A stretch of DNA of 64,000 bases, from contig CAKOHZ010000001.1 of NCBI GenBank assembly GCA_934086315.1, positions 819,711 to 883,710 of the forward strand. Reading direction: 5' to 3'. Position numbers and translations under genes: made by a program. How positions within the stretch are numbered: position 1 is the first letter of the stretch; every line of letters starts with the position of its first letter. Below, in pieces: positions 9,095-17,020 of the stretch. The notes beneath the pieces are model-generated. The model did not search any database, was not told the DNA's origin, and saw nothing but the letters and a program-made list of their open reading frames with translations. Source of the DNA: an uncultured Bacilli bacterium (GTDB lineage: Bacteria; Bacillota_I; Bacilli_A; RF39; UBA660).

Positions 9095-9267
9095 AAAAAA
9101 ATACCTAGGTAAATATAGTGTAATAAAACTCGCGTTTCGCACGAGGTGGTAGGACACATAACATACTCGGGATCTTGCATTAAATGCAATATTCAACGCC
9201 ATATACTAATTAGTCCCCCTATAGTATTACATAGCCGGTTTATTGAGCTATATTTATTTCTAGGTTA
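9095..9267 (-). ncRNA. ssrS: 6S RNA
   Basis: A non-coding stretch much richer in G+C than its surroundings, closed by a long end-to-end stem: the first bases ACCTAG and AAATATAG (about 9248-9266) pair with CTATATTT and CTAGGT (about 9104-9117), followed by a T-run (9095-9101). Inside are a perfect hairpin TTGCAT-TTA-ATGCAA at the apex and a short stem CUCGUG/CGCGAG on the 3' side, with GGGGGAC opposite GTCC. A rod with one small side hairpin and a large internal opening is the 6S RNA form, which sequesters sigma-A RNA polymerase. In B. subtilis 6S-1 (bsrA) lies in the aspS-yrvM gap, and yrvM is tcdA, the next gene here. A consensus promoter gives a start at about 9266. Covariance search would settle it. 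Confidence 0.82.
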
Positions 9268-9272
9268 ATTTA

Positions 9273-9300
9273 ATTATATCATATTAAAATTATATATCAA
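9273..9300 (-). promoter_or_regulatory. Sigma-A promoter of 6S RNA
   Basis: -35 TTGATA (9295-9300), 16-base spacer, -10 TATAAT (9273-9278). The predicted start falls at 9266-9267, exactly where the RNA's closing stem begins. Confidence 0.8.
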
Positions 9301-9324
9301 TGTTTATGCACAAACTTTACACTT

Positions 9325-10359
9325 TTAAAAATGACCAAATTTACTTCTTTGATAAAATCTTTCATTTAATAAATCTAAGTCATCAATTATATTCTTAGGT
9401 TCACATTCTTCATACAAAGATTCATATTTACTTATAGTTGCTTCTTCTGGAAGATTTCCTTTATCACTATCAATATAGATTGCTAAAGGTTTTCTAATAC
9501 CAATCGCATAACTAAGCTGTACTTTACACCATTTAAGATTATATTTTTTAAGATAATGTACTGCTATTAGTCTTGCTTTATAAGCAGCACTTCTATCTAC
9601 TTTAGTCGGATCTTTTCCACTAAAAGCACCACCACCTACAGGAGCAAAACCTTGATAACTATCAACCACTATCTTTCTACCAGTAAGTCCAGCGTCCCCA
9701 TCAAAGCCACCAATTTCAAATTTACCAGTTGGATTTATCAAATATTCTTCAACTTCTATATTATATTTAGAACATATATTATTACATATATCTTTAATTA
9801 TCCTATCAGTTTCTTTTCTCTCTTTTTCGGTATTTTGATAACTTATAGTAAATGTCTTAATACCTAAAAGTTTCATATTCTCATCATAATATCCAGTTAT
9901 CTGAGCTTTACCATCACTCTTAAATCTAGAATCACTTTTTCTAAGACTATCATACCTTTTACTTAATTCTTGAAGTATAATCATAGCCATTGGCAAATAC
10001 AAATCATTATCATCGCACGCATATCCAAACATTATTCCTTGATCTCCAGCACCCATTACTTCATCATTAGTACCCATTGCTATATCACTACTTTGAACAC
10101 CAATATTATTAATGATTTCGTAATTATCATCATATCCAACATCTTTTAAAACTTTCTTTACAGCTTTAGGAATATCAACTCTACTCTTAGATGTAACTTC
10201 ACCAGTAATAAATATTTTACCTTTACCACCCATAGTCTCAATCGCACATCTACTTTTCTTATCACCTTTAATAAATTCATCCACCAAAGCATCACTTATT
10301 TGATCACAAACTTTATCTGGATGTCCTCTAAAAACAATTTCATTACTAAATAATCTCAT
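9325..10359 (-). CDS. metK: S-adenosylmethionine synthetase, short form
   Basis: Makes SAM from methionine and ATP. The methionine-site GHPDKVCDQISDA is at the N-terminus, GAGDQGIMFGYA follows near residue 105, and the phosphate-binding loop GGGAFSGKDPTKVDRSAAY is near residue 240. The protein is 344 residues, clearly shorter than the usual 380-400, although both ends align and the active-site motifs are intact, so the shortening is internal rather than a truncation. The start ATG has GGAGGAAATATAT upstream. A SAM-I riboswitch in the leader gives direct feedback by the product. Downstream is the 6S RNA promoter. Confidence 0.95.
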   Translation of the reverse strand: MRLFSNEIVFRGHPDKVCDQISDALVDEFIKGDKKSRCAIETMGGKGKIFITGEVTSKSRVDIPKAVKKVLKDVGYDDNYEIINNIGVQSSDIAMGTNDEVMGAGDQGIMFGYACDDNDLYLPMAMIILQELSKRYDSLRKSDSRFKSDGKAQITGYYDENMKLLGIKTFTISYQNTEKERKETDRIIKDICNNICSKYNIEVEEYLINPTGKFEIGGFDGDAGLTGRKIVVDSYQGFAPVGGGAFSGKDPTKVDRSAAYKARLIAVHYLKKYNLKWCKVQLSYAIGIRKPLAIYIDSDKGNLPEEATISKYESLYEECEPKNIIDDLDLLNERFYQRSKFGHF

Positions 10360-10390
10360 ATATATTTCCTCCTTCCAAGATTACAATTAC

Positions 10391-10525
10391 CTTAAAAAGA
10401 AAAAATACCTAAGATAACTTAGGTATATATAAGTTATCCTCATCCATCTGGGTTTACCACCTAATTAAATAGGTTGGTGTGACTTCATAGAGCCAGTCTC
10501 TCAGTCACTCTTTATAAGGTAATTT
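10391..10525 (-). promoter_or_regulatory. SAM-I (S-box) riboswitch with terminator
   Basis: The minus strand reads CTTATAAAGAGTGACTGAGA then GACTGGCTCTATGAAG, the S-box P1/P2 core, then CACCAACC, GGTGGTAAACCCAGATGG and GAGGATAAC. An intrinsic terminator follows: stem 10405-10413 with 10418-10426 and a TTTTTTCTTTTT run. The aptamer spans about 10428-10522. The usual GGCAACC at the J3/4 side is CACCAACC here. It lies about 30 bases before metK, so SAM binding is expected to cause transcription termination upstream of metK. Confidence 0.9.
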
Positions 10526-10603
10526 TTAAAATTGTTGTTCTATAAGAACACATTAATAATATCATAAATAAATATCTTTATCAACTACTTCATATACTTT
10601 AAT

Positions 10604-11902
10604 ATGTCAAATAAAATAAAAAATAATATATTTTTAAAATCTACTTTAGTATTACTATTTGGTGGTATCATTGGTAAGCTAGTTGGTTTTGTTTTAAGAA
10701 TAATTGTAACTAGAAAATTGGGTCCTGAAGGTATGGGGCTTTATAGTTTACTTGCTCCTACTAGTGCTCTTTTAAGTGTCATTGCAACTCTTTCATACCC
10801 TACTGCTCTATCTAAAATAATATCAGAAAAAAGTTCAAGAACAAAAACACTATTTACTTCAATAATTCCACTATCTTTAATAATAAATATTTTTATAATA
10901 ATTATAACTATATTATTAGCTCCAACTTTAAGTACACTTCTTAAAAACGAAACTTTATATTTTCCAATAATATGTCTTTCACTAGTAACTCCATTCATAA
11001 GTATCTCATCTATCATAAAAGGATACTTTTGGGGAAAACAAAATATGTTTCCATATATGCTTTCAAACTTCATTGAACAAGTAACAAGATTAATACTCAT
11101 AACAATATTCATAGATAAATTCTTATCTATTAGTTTAACGCATGCGATAAGTTTCATAATTTTAGTAAACGCAGGTGGCGAAGTAATATCACAACTAGTA
11201 ATGATGTACTTTTTTCCTAAAAATATAAAGCCAACATTAAATGACTTTAACAAAGAAGATATAAAGAAAGTAATGAATATAAGTATTCCATCTACTTCAA
11301 GTAAAATAATAGGATCTATCTCTTACTTCTTAGAACCAATAGTTCTTACAAACGTTCTTATGTATGTAGGTTATTCTAAAGACTTTATAGTTTATGAATA
11401 CGGGGTAATTAACGCTTACGCTATGTCACTACTCTTAATGCCACAATTCTTTACACAAAATATGGCAACTTCCCTGGTACCAGAACTATCTAAATATTAT
11501 AGCCAAGGTAACAAAGTTATGTGTAAAAAACGTATTAAACAAATAGTATTAATTTCATGCTCTATAGGTGCAATCTCTACATTCATAATAACACTATTTC
11601 CAGAATTCTTTTTAAATATTTTATATCATACTACCGCAGGTATAGATTACATCAAAATACTTAGTCCATTTACTATATTATTCTATATTGAGTATCCTCT
11701 TATAAATGCACTACAAGCTTTAGGCAAATCAAAAAGTGCTATGAAATGTACAATCATTTCTTCTATTGTAAGACTCATTTCTATAGCTACTTTATCACTC
11801 CTTAAAATAGGTATGTACTCTCTAATACTTTCTATAATCATAAATCTTCTTCTAAGCACTTATCTTTACTCAAAAGAAATCAAAAAAGTACTATCTAATT
11901 AA
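10604..11902 (+). CDS. SpoVB-like MOP-superfamily lipid flippase
   Basis: A 432-residue integral membrane protein with 12-14 hydrophobic helices of the polysaccharide/lipid exporter superfamily that includes SpoVB and MurJ. Supporting features are the N-terminal helix TLVLLFGGIIGKLVGFVLR followed by RKLGPEGMGLYSLLAP, the typical start of SpoVB-like proteins, and paired basic loops along the bundle. Such proteins move lipid-linked cell wall or polysaccharide precursors. The yrbG homologue is directly adjacent and the yrzE, tgt and queA homologues follow, as around B. subtilis spoVB. No Shine-Dalgarno site precedes the ATG; TATACT ends five bases before it, so a leaderless message is possible. 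It overlaps the convergent DUF421 gene by 12 bases. Confidence 0.8.
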   Translation: MSNKIKNNIFLKSTLVLLFGGIIGKLVGFVLRIIVTRKLGPEGMGLYSLLAPTSALLSVIATLSYPTALSKIISEKSSRTKTLFTSIIPLSLIINIFIIIITILLAPTLSTLLKNETLYFPIICLSLVTPFISISSIIKGYFWGKQNMFPYMLSNFIEQVTRLILITIFIDKFLSISLTHAISFIILVNAGGEVISQLVMMYFFPKNIKPTLNDFNKEDIKKVMNISIPSTSSKIIGSISYFLEPIVLTNVLMYVGYSKDFIVYEYGVINAYAMSLLLMPQFFTQNMATSLVPELSKYYSQGNKVMCKKRIKQIVLISCSIGAISTFIITLFPEFFLNILYHTTAGIDYIKILSPFTILFYIEYPLINALQALGKSKSAMKCTIISSIVRLISIATLSLLKIGMYSLILSIIINLLLSTYLYSKEIKKVLSN

Positions 11903-12541
11903 TTCATTTCTCTTAATAACATAAATCTTATTATTCTTATAAAATGCATAAAACACATCTTCTTTTTTAAGATCATTGCTTCTTAAATAATCATGTAACC
12001 ATTTTTCATCTTTATCTATATAACATAGTGTATCTTTTTGAACAACACCATCTAATATCAATGGAAATGGACTCGCAGAATCAAGTCCTAAAAAACTATA
12101 CTTAAATATATTAAGTTTTCCACTATTTTCCAAGACTGCATACTCTACATCTTTAAGATTCTTAATATTATTATTTCTAAGTTCTAATAATAAATCATCT
12201 AAAGAATATCTTTGTTTCATCATTTCTTTATAATTTATAATACCTCTATTTATTATAAGAGCTGGTTTTCCATCAACAAGATTTCTAAACTTATTAAATC
12301 TCAAAGATAAGTATCCCGCAGCTATCTCAAAGAATAAAAGTATAAGTATAGGTATTACTGTAAGTAACATAGAATCTTTATAGTTTTCAATACTTATAGC
12401 TACTAGTTCAGCTATCAAAAGGCTTACTACTAAATCTTGTATAGATAACTCTCCTATCTCACGTTTACCCATAAGTCTAAATATAATAAGTACAAATACA
12501 TAGAAAAATACTGTTCTTAATATTACCATTACTAAATCCAT
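11891..12541 (-). CDS. DUF421 (YetF/YrbG) membrane protein
   Basis: A 216-residue protein with three N-terminal transmembrane helices (about 1-80) and a soluble C-terminal domain. The family pattern is clear: FRLMGKREIGELSIQDLV after the first helix, LLIAELVAI, and GKPALIINRGIINYKEMMKQR followed by LLLELRNNNIKNLKDVEYAV. In sporulating Bacillota such proteins occur next to spoVB (YrbG), and relatives are implicated in spore germination and permeability in some species; the molecular role is not established. It ends inside the convergent SpoVB-like gene. Its 5' end faces the YrzE-like gene across a 72-base divergent promoter region. Confidence 0.85.
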   Translation of the reverse strand: MDLVMVILRTVFFYVFVLIIFRLMGKREIGELSIQDLVVSLLIAELVAISIENYKDSMLLTVIPILILLFFEIAAGYLSLRFNKFRNLVDGKPALIINRGIINYKEMMKQRYSLDDLLLELRNNNIKNLKDVEYAVLENSGKLNIFKYSFLGLDSASPFPLILDGVVQKDTLCYIDKDEKWLHDYLRSNDLKKEDVFYAFYKNNKIYVIKRNELIR

Positions 12542-12613
12542 TTATATCACCCATTATTATTATGTTTAATTCATATATTTTTTAATCATAAATATACTTA
12601 ATTAGGTGATAAA

Positions 12614-12973
12614 ATGAACAAAATTATTAATTATTTAAAAAGCATATCTTTATTTCTAATACTTTTCTTAATATATCTTTTAATTATATCTTTAATTTAT
12701 TATTTAGAAATTCTTAGTTATAACACAGTAAGTATAATAAATTATATAATTATTTTAGTATTATTCTTTATCCTAGGTTTTAAAACTTCATCACTTGAAA
12801 GATCAAAAGGATACTTAAATGGTTTTATAGTTTCTGCTTCTATCTGTGTTTTATTTTCACTAATAACTCTATTTATTTCAAAGTATTCGTTTGGTGCTTT
12901 AGTATATTATTTATCATTAATATTATCTTCAGTTACTGGTGGTATTATAGGAGTAACAAAAAGTTCAAAATAA
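12614..12973 (+). CDS. TIGR04086 (YrzE-like) small membrane protein
   Basis: A 119-residue protein made almost only of four hydrophobic helices, ending GGIIGVTKSSK. The pattern of two helix pairs with GFKTSSLERSKGYLNG between them fits the YrzE/TIGR04086 family, found next to tgt, yrbG and spoVB in many Bacillota. Function is unknown. The start has AGGTGATAAA directly upstream. Here it is transcribed divergently from the DUF421 gene and convergently with the prepilin gene, sharing one terminator with it. Confidence 0.7.
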   Translation: MNKIINYLKSISLFLILFLIYLLIISLIYYLEILSYNTVSIINYIIILVLFFILGFKTSSLERSKGYLNGFIVSASICVLFSLITLFISKYSFGALVYYLSLILSSVTGGIIGVTKSSK

Positions 12974-13004
12974 AAAGTTATGTATTTCTACATAACTATT
13001 GTTT
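12971..13004. terminator. Bidirectional terminator between yrzE-like and prepilin genes
   Basis: Nine-bp perfect stem (12976-12984 with 12989-12997, loop TTTC) with TTTTTATTTT on the minus strand and ATTGTTTT on the plus strand. The minus-strand gene's TAG is in the stem. Confidence 0.8.
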
Positions 13005-14453
13005 TAGTGTAAAATATCCAGGACTACTGGTTCCACCATCTATTCGTGCATAAGTTTTATCAATATGACTTTCATCATATGTTGTACCATTTCCACCAAC
13101 TAAATCTCTAGAATATAAAAATATATCATTACCCGTACTAACACTATTTGTTATGAATTTATCACTTACATAAATTGTTTTTGTTATTGATCTTTCAAAC
13201 ATATTATTCATGACAGTAACATTTTTTGTATTAAAACCACTCAAATCTAAAGTTACTGCTTTACAATAAGAAAACATATAGCTCATATCAGTTACTTTAC
13301 TTGTATCAAAATTTTTTAAATCAAGTTTATCTTCTTTAGCAGTTGCAAACATACCTTGCATATTCTTAACATTAGAAGTATTTAATTTTTCTAACCCCAA
13401 TATTGTTGCTTGACTATAAGAAAACATATTAGCCATATTAGTTACATTACTTGTATCTAAATTACTTACATCAATAATTGATAGTTTGCTATTATAAAAC
13501 AAAGCTGACATATCAATTACATTTGAAGTATCAAAATTACTTATATCTAATTCAGTCACACTAGAACCTGCAAACATCCAACTCATATCAGTTACTTTGC
13601 TTGTATTTAAATTATTTAAACCAACTATTGTTTTAGCTTTAGAATCCTTAAACATATATTTCATATCAGTTACGTTTGATGTATCAAAATTACTTATATC
13701 CAACTGAGTCACACTAGAACCTAAAAACATACCAGCCATATTAGTTACTCTACTTGTATTAACATTACTTAAATCAATTGATAATGCATTACTCCATGCA
13801 AACATATAACTCATAGATACAATAGGCACATTATTTATAGTAGTACAGACATCACTTTTAACAGGCTCTGTGCTATCATCTGTAATAGTAACACTCCATC
13901 CATCAGTAGACATATTTTGCCAACCACTATGTCCATTTTCCTGTTTATATCTATAAGTGTATTGACCATTAATATACTCAGCACCTTGTTTTAATTCTCC
14001 ATCAAATGTACAATTTAATGGTTCGGGAATTGTTGGTGTATTGCTACTACAATTATATCCATCTAAATTTCCATCAGTTAAATCATCTGTTGTTAAATCT
14101 TCTATTTGCTTATTTCCATCTAAACTAGCAATCCACTCACCATTAGAGACTTTCATACTTTTAACACTACCACTATTATCTAAAATAATGCAGTACTGTA
14201 ACTTTTTACCAGTCATATTTAATTTAGAATCATCTTCTGAATTAATAACTTTTACTGGCTTACCACTAATTGAAGAAGATACAAATTTTTTCCCAGCTTC
14301 TGTATAAATCTTTTTTGCTTCTGTTACAAATGTTTGTTTTCTAGCTTGATTAAACATATTAATTACATTTGGTAACGCTAGAATTACCAAAATTGCTAAT
14401 ATTGCTATTACTGCTAATAACTCTACTAACGTAAAACCTTTTTTACTTTTCAC
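12996..14453 (-). CDS. Prepilin-type signal plus DUF285 (BspA-like) repeat surface protein
   Basis: About 485 residues. The N-terminus is a type IV prepilin/pseudopilin signal: short basic leader VKSKKG then FTLVELLAVIAILAILVILAL, cleaved after Gly by prepilin peptidase. A pilin-like head (to about residue 135, ending DGNLDGYNC) follows, then a module CTFDGELKQGAEYINGQYTY with YRYKQE, then nine DUF285 units with the core MxxMF (MSYMF, MAGMF, MKYMF and so on), and a short C-terminal cap. DUF285/BspA-like repeats occur in adhesins of gut bacteria and mycoplasmas. I chose GTG at 14451-14453, preceded by AGGAGTGA, over a longer ATG. Its first 130 residues are nearly the same as those of the gene at 53609. 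It sits inside an otherwise conserved gene order. Confidence 0.8.
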   Translation of the reverse strand: MKSKKGFTLVELLAVIAILAILVILALPNVINMFNQARKQTFVTEAKKIYTEAGKKFVSSSISGKPVKVINSEDDSKLNMTGKKLQYCIILDNSGSVKSMKVSNGEWIASLDGNKQIEDLTTDDLTDGNLDGYNCSSNTPTIPEPLNCTFDGELKQGAEYINGQYTYRYKQENGHSGWQNMSTDGWSVTITDDSTEPVKSDVCTTINNVPIVSMSYMFAWSNALSIDLSNVNTSRVTNMAGMFLGSSVTQLDISNFDTSNVTDMKYMFKDSKAKTIVGLNNLNTSKVTDMSWMFAGSSVTELDISNFDTSNVIDMSALFYNSKLSIIDVSNLDTSNVTNMANMFSYSQATILGLEKLNTSNVKNMQGMFATAKEDKLDLKNFDTSKVTDMSYMFSYCKAVTLDLSGFNTKNVTVMNNMFERSITKTIYVSDKFITNSVSTGNDIFLYSRDLVGGNGTTYDESHIDKTYARIDGGTSSPGYFTLKQ

Positions 14454-14540
14454 TTTACTCACTCCTATTTTATAGACTAAGTATAACATAATAAATAGCA
14501 ATTAAAAAGAATTAACACATAATTTATTGTTATAATACTA

Positions 14541-14579
14541 TAAAAAAATAAGAGTTACTTTTCACTCTTATTTTTTTTA
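14541..14579 (-). terminator. Intrinsic terminator of queA-tgt
   Basis: Nine-bp stem (14547-14555 with 14564-14572) and T-runs on both strands; the tgt stop overlaps the stem. It also shields the prepilin gene from read-through. Confidence 0.85.
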
Positions 14580-15682
14580 TACTTACTTACAAATTCTTCT
14601 CTAAATTCAAGTAAATCATCTTTTTCAATATGAAGTCTTATATCTTCCATTAACTTAGTCAAGAATCTTATATTATGAATAGAAATAAGCCTTTGACCAA
14701 ATGCTTCATCAGCTACTAATAAATGTCTAATATATGATTTGGTATAATGCTTACATGCATAACAATCGCATTCTTCTTCTATTGAACTTAAATCCATCTT
14801 AAATTTAGCATTTCTTAAATTAGTTCTTCCATTTCTAGTTAAAGCATTTCCATGTCTTGCAAGTCTAGTAGGAAGTACACAATCAAATATATCTATACCA
14901 CGAATAACTCCATCAATTAGATCTATTGGTTCACCTACACCCATTAAATAACGAATCTTGTCTTTAGGTAAATATGGAGTAGCATACTCTATCATCTTAA
15001 GTTTAGTTTCTTCATCTTCTCCAACTGAAACACCACCAACACTATATCCATCAAAATCAAGTTTAGCTGTCTCTATCGCAGAAAACTTTCTTAAATCTTC
15101 AAACTCTCCACCTTGAACTATACCAAATAACGCTTGATGTTCTGAATCTTTATGAGCATCTTTACTTCTCTTCATCCATCTAAGAGTTCTCTCAATACTA
15201 TTCTTCATATACTCATGTGTTACTGGATAAGGAGGGCATTCATCAAAACTCATCATTATATCTGAATGTAATTTATTTTGTATTTCAATACTTTTTTCAG
15301 GTGTTAAGAATAAATTAGCTCCATCTATATGACTTTTAAACTTAACTCCTTCTTCACTTATATCTTTTGGTTTAGCTAAACTAAATACTTGAAATCCACC
15401 ACAATCAGTTAAAATTGGTCCAGTCTTATAATTCATAAATTCATGTAGACCACCTGCATTATCAACTACATCTTCTCCAGGTCTTAACCATAAATGATAC
15501 GTATTTGATAAAATTATATCAGCTCCAGCATCTTTTAACTCTTCTGGGCTAAGTGTTTTAACAGTTGCTTGAGTACCTACTGGCATAAACATAGGTGTTT
15601 TATGACGACCCCATCGAGTCTCAAACTCCCCAAGTCTAGCTCCACAAGATGATTCTTTTATTAATTTAAATTTTAAATCCAT
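14555..15682 (-). CDS. tgt: tRNA-guanine transglycosylase
   Basis: Replaces guanine 34 of GUN-anticodon tRNAs with preQ1 in the queuosine pathway. The 375-residue protein has the full signature: catalytic Asp in TDCGGFQVFSLA near residue 90, GIVQGGEFEDLR, GGVSVGE, the second Asp in FDCVLPTRLARHG, and the zinc site CDCYACKHYTKSY followed by His near residue 340. Its start overlaps the queA stop by one base (TAATG), so the two form a coupled unit as in many bacteria. Terminated by the hairpin at its stop codon. Confidence 0.96.
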   Translation of the reverse strand: MDLKFKLIKESSCGARLGEFETRWGRHKTPMFMPVGTQATVKTLSPEELKDAGADIILSNTYHLWLRPGEDVVDNAGGLHEFMNYKTGPILTDCGGFQVFSLAKPKDISEEGVKFKSHIDGANLFLTPEKSIEIQNKLHSDIMMSFDECPPYPVTHEYMKNSIERTLRWMKRSKDAHKDSEHQALFGIVQGGEFEDLRKFSAIETAKLDFDGYSVGGVSVGEDEETKLKMIEYATPYLPKDKIRYLMGVGEPIDLIDGVIRGIDIFDCVLPTRLARHGNALTRNGRTNLRNAKFKMDLSSIEEECDCYACKHYTKSYIRHLLVADEAFGQRLISIHNIRFLTKLMEDIRLHIEKDDLLEFREEFVSKYKKNKSEK

Positions 15683-16728
15683 TATTTAACCTCCTCATTA
15701 GTTAGAAACATAGCATCACCAAAACTAAAGAATTTATATTCTAGACTTTGTGCATGCATATAAGCATTCTTAATTATATCTACACTACTAAACGCAGAAA
15801 CTAACATAACAAGTGTACTTTTAGGTAAATGAAAATTAGTAATTAAAGCATCTGCTGACTTAAATTCATATGGTGGATATATAAATATACCAGTTTCTTC
15901 TACTGTTGCTTTAAACTCCCCATATTTAGAAATATTTGCTTCTAAAGTTCTAAGACTAGTAGTACCAACACATATTATTCTGTTTCCATTTTTCTTACAT
16001 TCATTTAATTTATTAGCTACTTCTTCAGTTATTTCATACTTTTCACTATGCATATCATGATGAGTAATATCACTTTCACTAACTGGTCTAAACGTACCAA
16101 GTCCTACATTTAGTGTTACGTATAATATATTTACTCCCATACTTTCAAGATCAGTTAATAATTCTTTAGTAAAATGAAGTCCAGCAGTAGGAGCGGCAGC
16201 ACTACCTTCTCTCTTAGCATACACAGTATTATAACGACTATTATCTTTAAGTTTCTCATGAATATAAGGTGGCAAAGGCATAGCACCTACTTTATCTAAA
16301 TGTTCAACTAATATACCACTATAAATTAATTTAACATGTATTATGCCATCTTTAAATACATCTATTACTTCGCACTTAAACTCTTCATCAAATTTAACAA
16401 TAGTACCTTTATGTACTCTCTTTTGAGGTCTAACAAGACATTCCCAAATATCTCCTTCAATTTCTTTAAGTAGTAATACTTCAATCTTAGCATTTGTTTC
16501 TTCTTTATATCCAATAATTCTACTAGGTAATACTTTAGTATTATTAAGAACTAACACGTCTCCCTCATGAAGATAATTCTTAATATTATAAAATATTTCA
16601 TCTTTATATCTTCCATCATACTTATTGACTACGAGTAATTTAGAATGATCTCTTTTTTTAATAGGCACTTGTGCTATCAAAGATTCATCCAAAGGGTAAT
16701 CATAAGTATTTATATCTTTATAATCCAT
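15682..16728 (-). CDS. queA: S-adenosylmethionine:tRNA ribosyltransferase-isomerase
   Basis: Transfers and isomerises the ribosyl group of SAM onto preQ1 in tRNA to form epoxyqueuosine. The 348-residue sequence starts with YDYPLDESLIAQVPIKKRDHS and carries the family motifs RIIGYKEETNAKIEVLLL, AGLHFT near residue 175, GLGTFRPV, and NFHLPKSTLVMLVSAF. Downstream partner is tgt. The ATG at 16726-16728 is the only plausible in-frame start, but the only good Shine-Dalgarno site is 28-36 bases upstream, with a small hairpin between. I found no preQ1 riboswitch consensus in the leader. Confidence 0.95.
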   Translation of the reverse strand: MDYKDINTYDYPLDESLIAQVPIKKRDHSKLLVVNKYDGRYKDEIFYNIKNYLHEGDVLVLNNTKVLPSRIIGYKEETNAKIEVLLLKEIEGDIWECLVRPQKRVHKGTIVKFDEEFKCEVIDVFKDGIIHVKLIYSGILVEHLDKVGAMPLPPYIHEKLKDNSRYNTVYAKREGSAAAPTAGLHFTKELLTDLESMGVNILYVTLNVGLGTFRPVSESDITHHDMHSEKYEITEEVANKLNECKKNGNRIICVGTTSLRTLEANISKYGEFKATVEETGIFIYPPYEFKSADALITNFHLPKSTLVMLVSAFSSVDIIKNAYMHAQSLEYKFFSFGDAMFLTNEEVK

Positions 16729-16784
16729 ACATCTACTAGGAATACAGCCTAGCGATTCACCTCTTCTTTCAGTTAGAGATTATA
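16729..16784 (-). promoter_or_regulatory. queA leader: promoter, distant ribosome site and hairpin
   Basis: TATAAT at 16779-16784 is a likely -10. AAGAGGTGA (16757-16765) is a strong ribosome site but lies far from the queA ATG. Between them is a 5-bp hairpin CTAGG/CCTAG (16736-16740 with 16748-16752) that could bring the two together. An out-of-frame ATG at 16730-16732 opens a four-codon frame that overlaps the queA start. Confidence 0.45.
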
Positions 16785-16787
16785 CCA

Positions 16788-16812
16788 TATAAAAAGAGTT
16801 TTTAAAACTCTA
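16788..16812 (-). terminator. Intrinsic terminator of the remnant gene
   Basis: Eight-bp stem AGAGTTTT/AAAACTCT with one-base loop and TTTTTATA on the minus strand. It starts directly at the TAG of the open frame 16810-16977, the same stop-in-stem layout seen for intact genes here. Confidence 0.7.
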
Positions 16813-16977
16813 TTTTCTTAATTTATGAACTGGTGCACTAGAAGTTTGCATATTATTATCAAATTCCATTATACAATTATATTCATATGCAATACTATTC
16901 GTTTCATCAGTTAATTCTTCTATTTTTTCTTTCTTGCCACCACTAGCTACTAATTGATTTCTTTCTAATTTTATTTT
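16810..16977 (-). pseudogene. 3' remnant of a short gene
   Basis: A 55-codon open frame on the minus strand with coding character (QLVASGGKKEKIEELTDE, then CIMEFDNNMQTSSAPVHKL) that ends in TAG at a good terminator. Upstream it is closed by TGA at 16978-16980 and contains no ATG, GTG or TTG until an internal Met that would leave only about 20 residues. I read it as the end of a gene whose beginning is lost or frameshifted; use of a rare start codon is the alternative. The product is not recognisable. This accounts for most of the 16813-17020 gap. Confidence 0.4.
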
Positions 16978-17020
16978 TCAATATGTAATAGAAGATACTA
17001 TTTTAAAACATTCTACAATA

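Noticed and set aside
9325..10359. metK as a truncated pseudogene
   Set aside because: Both ends and all catalytic motifs are present, and the riboswitch and ribosome site are intact.
10741..11253. 170-codon minus-strand frame inside the spoVB-like gene
   Set aside because: Shadow of a hydrophobic coding region, with no ribosome site and no sensible protein composition.
16729..16790. preQ1 riboswitch before queA-tgt
   Set aside because: No preQ1-I or preQ1-II core sequence could be matched; only a promoter, ribosome site and small hairpin are seen.
16810..17020. TGA read as Trp (genetic code 4), which would join the remnant to upstream sequence
   Set aside because: TGA ends rarA, yidD, the pseudopilin at 43049 and the gene at 17021 in sensible places, and TGG is used for Trp.
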